This document shows, piece after piece, positions 5,802 to 10,536 of a DNA stretch of 10,536 nucleotides. Position 1 is the first letter of the stretch, and every line of letters begins with the position of its first letter. The translations under genes and the position numbers were made by a program. Origin of the DNA: Candidatus Sericytochromatia bacterium (GTDB taxonomy: Bacteria > Cyanobacteriota > Sericytochromatia > JACMPN01); contig JACMPN010000573.1 in the NCBI GenBank assembly GCA_014377495.1, forward strand, positions 1 to 10,536, in the 5' to 3' direction. The notes beneath the pieces were generated by a model. The model saw only the letters and a program-made list of their open reading frames with translations. It did no database searches and was not told where the DNA came from.

Positions 5802-7172
5802 ATGAACGACCCAAAGCAAGAGTTGCGCCGCATTCTGAAAGACATGGCAGCGATCTGCGATACGGTCACCGTTGCCGGACTGTGGAAGGACCGCTACAAG
5901 ATGTCCACGCACGTCCGCGTCCACCTGGCCACGCTGGCGGCAACGGTGATCTGTGCCGACGGCAAGATTGCCAACGAGGAATATGACCTCTACCGCCAGT
6001 TTTTCTCGTCAAAGGGCGATACCGTCAACGCCATCATGGAAGAAATCAACCGGTTCGGAAAATCCGGCCCGGACAAAGTCGGCTGCCCGGAGTTCATGGA
6101 CGCCTTCGTCATCCATGATCGGGTACACGGTTCGGACTACGCCAATCAGGTCATCGAAGCGTTTCGCTCCGCAGCGTTGATCATTGCGGGCGCCGATGCC
6201 GCAGAGACCCCCAGTGAGGAGCGGTTGCGCCAGAATTTCATCGAGAAAATGGCCCGCTGCGTCGCCAAAGCCCAAGACAAGCCACTGGCGGCGAGCCTCG
6301 CCGCCACGGCGGCGGCAGCCAAACAAGCTCGGGCGCAAGCACCGAAGGAACCTAACCTGGAGGACCTGCTGCGGGAGTTTCGCAGCCTGACCGGCATGGA
6401 TGCGGTGAAAATCGAAGTGGAGACCCTGCTGAACCTGGCCCGCGTCGACCAGATGCGTAAGAGCAAGGGACTGCCTTCCCCCCAGTTGTCCAAGCACCTC
6501 GTCTTCACGGGCAATCCGGGCACGGGCAAGACCACGGTGGCCCGCATGGTGGCGAAGATCTACAAAGCGATCGGCCTGCTGAGCAAAGGACATTTGACGG
6601 AGGTGGATCGATCGGGCCTGGTGGCCGGCTATGTCGGTCAGACTGCGATCCAGGTCAAAGAAGTGGTCGAGCGGGCGATCGGCGGCGTCCTCTTCATTGA
6701 CGAGGCGTACTCCCTGACATCGTCGAAAGGTGGCGCCGATTTCGGCCGGGAAGCCGTTGATACGCTCCTGAAGCTCATGGAAGACCATCGGGACGACCTG
6801 GTCGTCATCGTCGCCGGCTATCCCAAGGAAATGGCCGAATTCCTGGACTCCAATCCCGGCCTGCGCTCCCGTTTTAATCGCTTCATTCATTTCGTCGACT
6901 ATACCGGCGACGAACTGTTTGCAATTTTCAAAACCATCTGTGAAAAGTCCCACTTCCTGCTGCACCCGGACGCCGAAATAGCCATGCAGAAACTGCTCGG
7001 CCAAGTCGGCCCGGAGGACGGGACCCGGTTTGGGAATGGCCGAGGCGTTCGGAACCTCTTTGAGCGTGCCGTCGCCAACCATGCCAATCGGCTCTCCACC
7101 TGCACCGATCCCACCATCGAGGAACTCAAAGAGCTCGTGCCGCAGGACATGCCCATGAAACTGCCGGATTAG
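5802..7172 (+). CDS. AAA+ ATPase of the CbbX/CfxQ type with N-terminal TerB-like domain
   Basis: Predicted cytoplasmic 456-residue ATPase. The ATG at 5802 has a GGAAGG ribosome-binding site. Residues about 35-150 form a helical TerB-like domain containing the acidic signature ICADGKIANEE (DGKIANEE at 53-60). An Ala-rich linker follows (about 165-190). The C-terminal AAA+ module has Walker A GNPGTGKTT (237-245), a pore-loop region VAGYVGQT starting at 274, Walker B LFIDEA (297-302, D300 and E301), sensor 1 VVIVAGYP (334-341) and the Arg-finger region NPGLRSRF (351-358). This motif set is that of the CbbX/CfxQ/SpoVK/EccA clade, ring-forming ATPases that remodel or pull on partner proteins. CbbX activates Rubisco, but no Rubisco gene is visible here and the TerB-like fusion suggests another client. 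The acyl-CoA-binding gene follows 94 bp later. Confidence 0.92.
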   Translation: MNDPKQELRRILKDMAAICDTVTVAGLWKDRYKMSTHVRVHLATLAATVICADGKIANEEYDLYRQFFSSKGDTVNAIMEEINRFGKSGPDKVGCPEFMDAFVIHDRVHGSDYANQVIEAFRSAALIIAGADAAETPSEERLRQNFIEKMARCVAKAQDKPLAASLAATAAAAKQARAQAPKEPNLEDLLREFRSLTGMDAVKIEVETLLNLARVDQMRKSKGLPSPQLSKHLVFTGNPGTGKTTVARMVAKIYKAIGLLSKGHLTEVDRSGLVAGYVGQTAIQVKEVVERAIGGVLFIDEAYSLTSSKGGADFGREAVDTLLKLMEDHRDDLVVIVAGYPKEMAEFLDSNPGLRSRFNRFIHFVDYTGDELFAIFKTICEKSHFLLHPDAEIAMQKLLGQVGPEDGTRFGNGRGVRNLFERAVANHANRLSTCTDPTIEELKELVPQDMPMKLPD

Positions 7173-7188
7173 GTCAGCTTCAGGAACA

Positions 7189-7234
7189 TGCATTTACAAC
7201 CGAGACGGCCGCTATGATACCGGTTGTAAATGCA
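7189..7234. promoter_or_regulatory. Perfect 14-bp inverted repeat, probable operator of the acyl-CoA-binding gene
   Basis: TGCATTTACAACCG (7189-7202) is repeated in inverted form as CGGTTGTAAATGCA (7221-7234), with an 18-base spacer. The arms are 32 bp centre to centre, about three helical turns, so both could face the same side of the DNA. The -10 candidate TATGAT lies inside the spacer. No T run follows, so terminator function for the AAA+ gene is less likely than regulator binding. Confidence 0.65.
7213..7218 (+). promoter_or_regulatory. Candidate -10 element of the acyl-CoA-binding gene
   Basis: CGC-TATGAT, 48 bases before the ATG at 7267, inside the spacer of the inverted repeat. TTTACA (7193-7198), part of the left arm, could serve as a -35 but is only 14 bp away, which suggests the promoter needs an activator or is weak. 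Confidence 0.4.
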
Positions 7235-7266
7235 CTCGATCCGCGATCAGGTTGGGAGAGAACCGC

Positions 7267-7539
7267 ATGTCCGACGGCAGCAATGAACAACAATTTGCAG
7301 AATCGGCCGCAGCCTTGAAGCGTCTGAAGGTGTCCCCTGCCAACACTGAGCTTTTGAAGCTATATGGCCTCTACAAGCAGGCCACAGCGGGCGACAATAG
7401 GTCATCGCAGCCCTGGGCCGTTCAACTTGAGGCGCGAGCCAAATGGGACGCATGGACCGCTTGCAAGGGCAAATCACCCCCAGAGGCCCGCGATGCTTAC
7501 GTCGCATTGGCCCAGACGATCCTCGCTAAATACGCATAA
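7267..7539 (+). CDS. Acyl-CoA-binding protein (ACBP)
   Basis: Predicted 90-residue soluble protein that is a stand-alone ACBP domain. The ATG at 7267 has GGGAGAG 6 bases upstream. The signature LYGLYKQATAGD (residues 32-43) and AKWDAW (58-63) are intact. By comparison with bovine ACBP, the ligand-contacting residues Tyr28, Tyr31, Lys32, Lys54 and Tyr73 correspond here to Y33, Y36, K37, K59 and Y78, all conserved. ACBPs bind medium- and long-chain acyl-CoA esters in the cytosol, buffering and delivering them to lipid metabolism. They are universal in eukaryotes and scattered in bacteria. No fatty-acid enzyme is next to it, so it probably serves a dispersed pathway. Expression likely depends on the inverted-repeat promoter just upstream. 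Confidence 0.95.
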   Translation: MSDGSNEQQFAESAAALKRLKVSPANTELLKLYGLYKQATAGDNRSSQPWAVQLEARAKWDAWTACKGKSPPEARDAYVALAQTILAKYA

Positions 7540-7635
7540 CCATGTCGGTGCCGGTGCACGCAGGACCGGTGCAAGAGGTGGCCCCGCTCAAGGCATCAAC
7601 CTAACGTGTCGATCCCACGGACGCCGCACATGGGG

Positions 7636-7691
7636 TATCGGATCTTGAGTTGTGCCGCTGCTGCACGCCCGCTGTGCAGGACGATCCGATA
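7636..7691. repeat. Nested inverted repeats ahead of the UvrA-like gene
   Basis: An outer perfect 9-bp pair, TATCGGATC (7636-7644) and GATCCGATA (7683-7691), encloses an inner perfect 6-bp pair, CTGCAC (7661-7666) and GTGCAG (7674-7679). No T run follows on either strand. It sits in the 277-base gap between the ACBP and UvrA-like genes, where I find no convincing promoter or gene. A TTGACC at 7708-7713 lacks a matching -10. Confidence 0.5.
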
Positions 7692-7816
7692 GACTGCCAT
7701 CTCTCAGTTGACCGACAGACGCTTCAGGCGCAAACGCCACTCGACCCGTGCTTGCCCAGAGACGCCTGCGGGGATCTTTTCATAGACCGTCGCTACGCAA
7801 TGACAGGATCGTGAAC

Positions 7817-10213
<2,397 letters not shown>

Positions 10214-10242
10214 TTCGAGACTTTTCGATCAACGTGGAATCG

Positions 10243-10271
10243 CCGAAATGGTCAAAGGGCCGAGCTTTCGG
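10243..10271. repeat. Short inverted repeat between the UvrA-like gene and the transposase
   Basis: CCGAAA (10243-10248) and TTTCGG (10266-10271) form a 6-bp stem with a 17-base loop. A second pair, AAAGGGC (10254-10260) and GCCCTTT (10314-10320), overlaps it. They could be a weak terminator of the UvrA-like gene or part of the insertion sequence end; neither is certain. Confidence 0.3.
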
Positions 10272-10318
10272 TTGGTTGAAGTTGCTTAAGACCCAACGAC
10301 AGCCGGGAGATCAGCCCT

Positions 10319-10536
10319 TTGCTTCTTTCCAGAATCGCACGCCTGAATGTCGAGATCAAGTTCATCGACGCCGATTTCCGCCCGTACGCCTGCCCCCGTT
10401 GCGGCACCGAGTCGCCCCGGCATGACGGCGCCGTCCGCCAAGCGATCGACGTCGGGCTCGACTTTCCCGTCGTCCTGCAGATCAAGGTCGATTGCTATCG
10501 CTGCCCGTCATGCCGCAAGACGCCCAACTTCCGCAC
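10319..10536 (+). CDS. ISL3-like transposase, N-terminal zinc-finger part (runs off the window)
   Basis: Only the first 72 codons are visible. The frame opens after a TGA at 10277. The best start is TTG 10319, with GGGAG 9 bases upstream. The protein reads MLLSRIARLNVEIKF, then a four-Cys zinc finger: C25-P-R-C28 and, after RQAIDVGLDFPVVLQIKV, C62-P-S-C65. A conserved R-Q between the pairs, the strand between the Cys pairs, and C-R-K-T-P-N-F match the zinc-finger head of ISL3-family transposases (zf-ISL3), which binds the element's terminal repeats; the DDE catalytic core would lie beyond the window. Identification rests on this head alone. An overlapping frame (10234-10425) has no support. 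Confidence 0.75.
   Translation, partial: MLLSRIARLNVEIKFIDADFRPYACPRCGTESPRHDGAVRQAIDVGLDFPVVLQIKVDCYRCPSCRKTPNFR
10319..10536 (+). mobile_element. Left part of an insertion sequence, probably ISL3-like
   Basis: Inferred from the truncated transposase. The left terminal inverted repeat should lie between 10214 and 10318, but I cannot fix it without the right end, which is outside the window. Confidence 0.5.

Noticed and set aside
6009..7193. Long minus-strand open frame opposite the AAA+ gene
   Set aside because: It lies wholly over a gene with complete AAA+ motifs, has no ribosome-binding site or recognisable domain, and its length follows from high GC.
7545..7577. Direct repeat CCGGTGCA twice after the ACBP gene
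   Set aside because: Eight bases, only two copies, no regular spacing pattern to suggest CRISPR or iterons.
7542..7604. Twenty-codon frame starting two bases after the ACBP stop
   Set aside because: No ribosome-binding site, no hydrophobic or other feature; too short to support.

Overview
The window is about 10.5 kb of high-GC bacterial DNA. It encodes many small exported proteins and uses GTG and TTG starts as well as ATG. One Cys-anchored lipoprotein has a LolA/LppX-like body, which fits a bacterium with a developed cell envelope, but I cannot name the phylum. No ribosomal, tRNA or other universal marker is present.

Layout. Left (1-774, minus strand): the 5' end of a secreted-protein gene running off the window edge, and a small uncharacterised gene. 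985-1629 (plus): an exported PsbP/DcrB-like protein closed by a clear intrinsic terminator. 1785-4830 (minus): a lipoprotein gene followed 49 bp later by a 2OG-Fe(II) oxygenase gene, then, after a 198 bp gap, a secreted protein with a C-terminal YARHG domain. 5108-7539 (plus): a small secreted Lys/Ala/Pro-repeat protein with an SH3/Tudor-like end, a TerB-like/CbbX-type AAA+ ATPase, and an acyl-CoA-binding protein. 7817-10213 (plus): a short UvrA-like tandem ABC ATPase. 10319-end (plus): the zinc-finger start of an ISL3-like transposase, cut by the window edge.

The left 7.5 kb looks like a chromosomal region of envelope and housekeeping accessory genes. The right end (UvrA-like ATPase next to an insertion sequence) looks more like acquired DNA. 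No classical multi-gene defence, secretion or biosynthetic system is evident. The most unusual non-coding signals are: a perfect 14-bp inverted repeat bracketing the likely promoter of the acyl-CoA-binding protein gene; an 18-bp hairpin with G-U wobbles, flanked by near-identical 9-mers, ahead of the AAA+ gene; a nested inverted repeat ahead of the UvrA-like gene; and a GGCTATGAT-like element that recurs at promoter distance from four starts.
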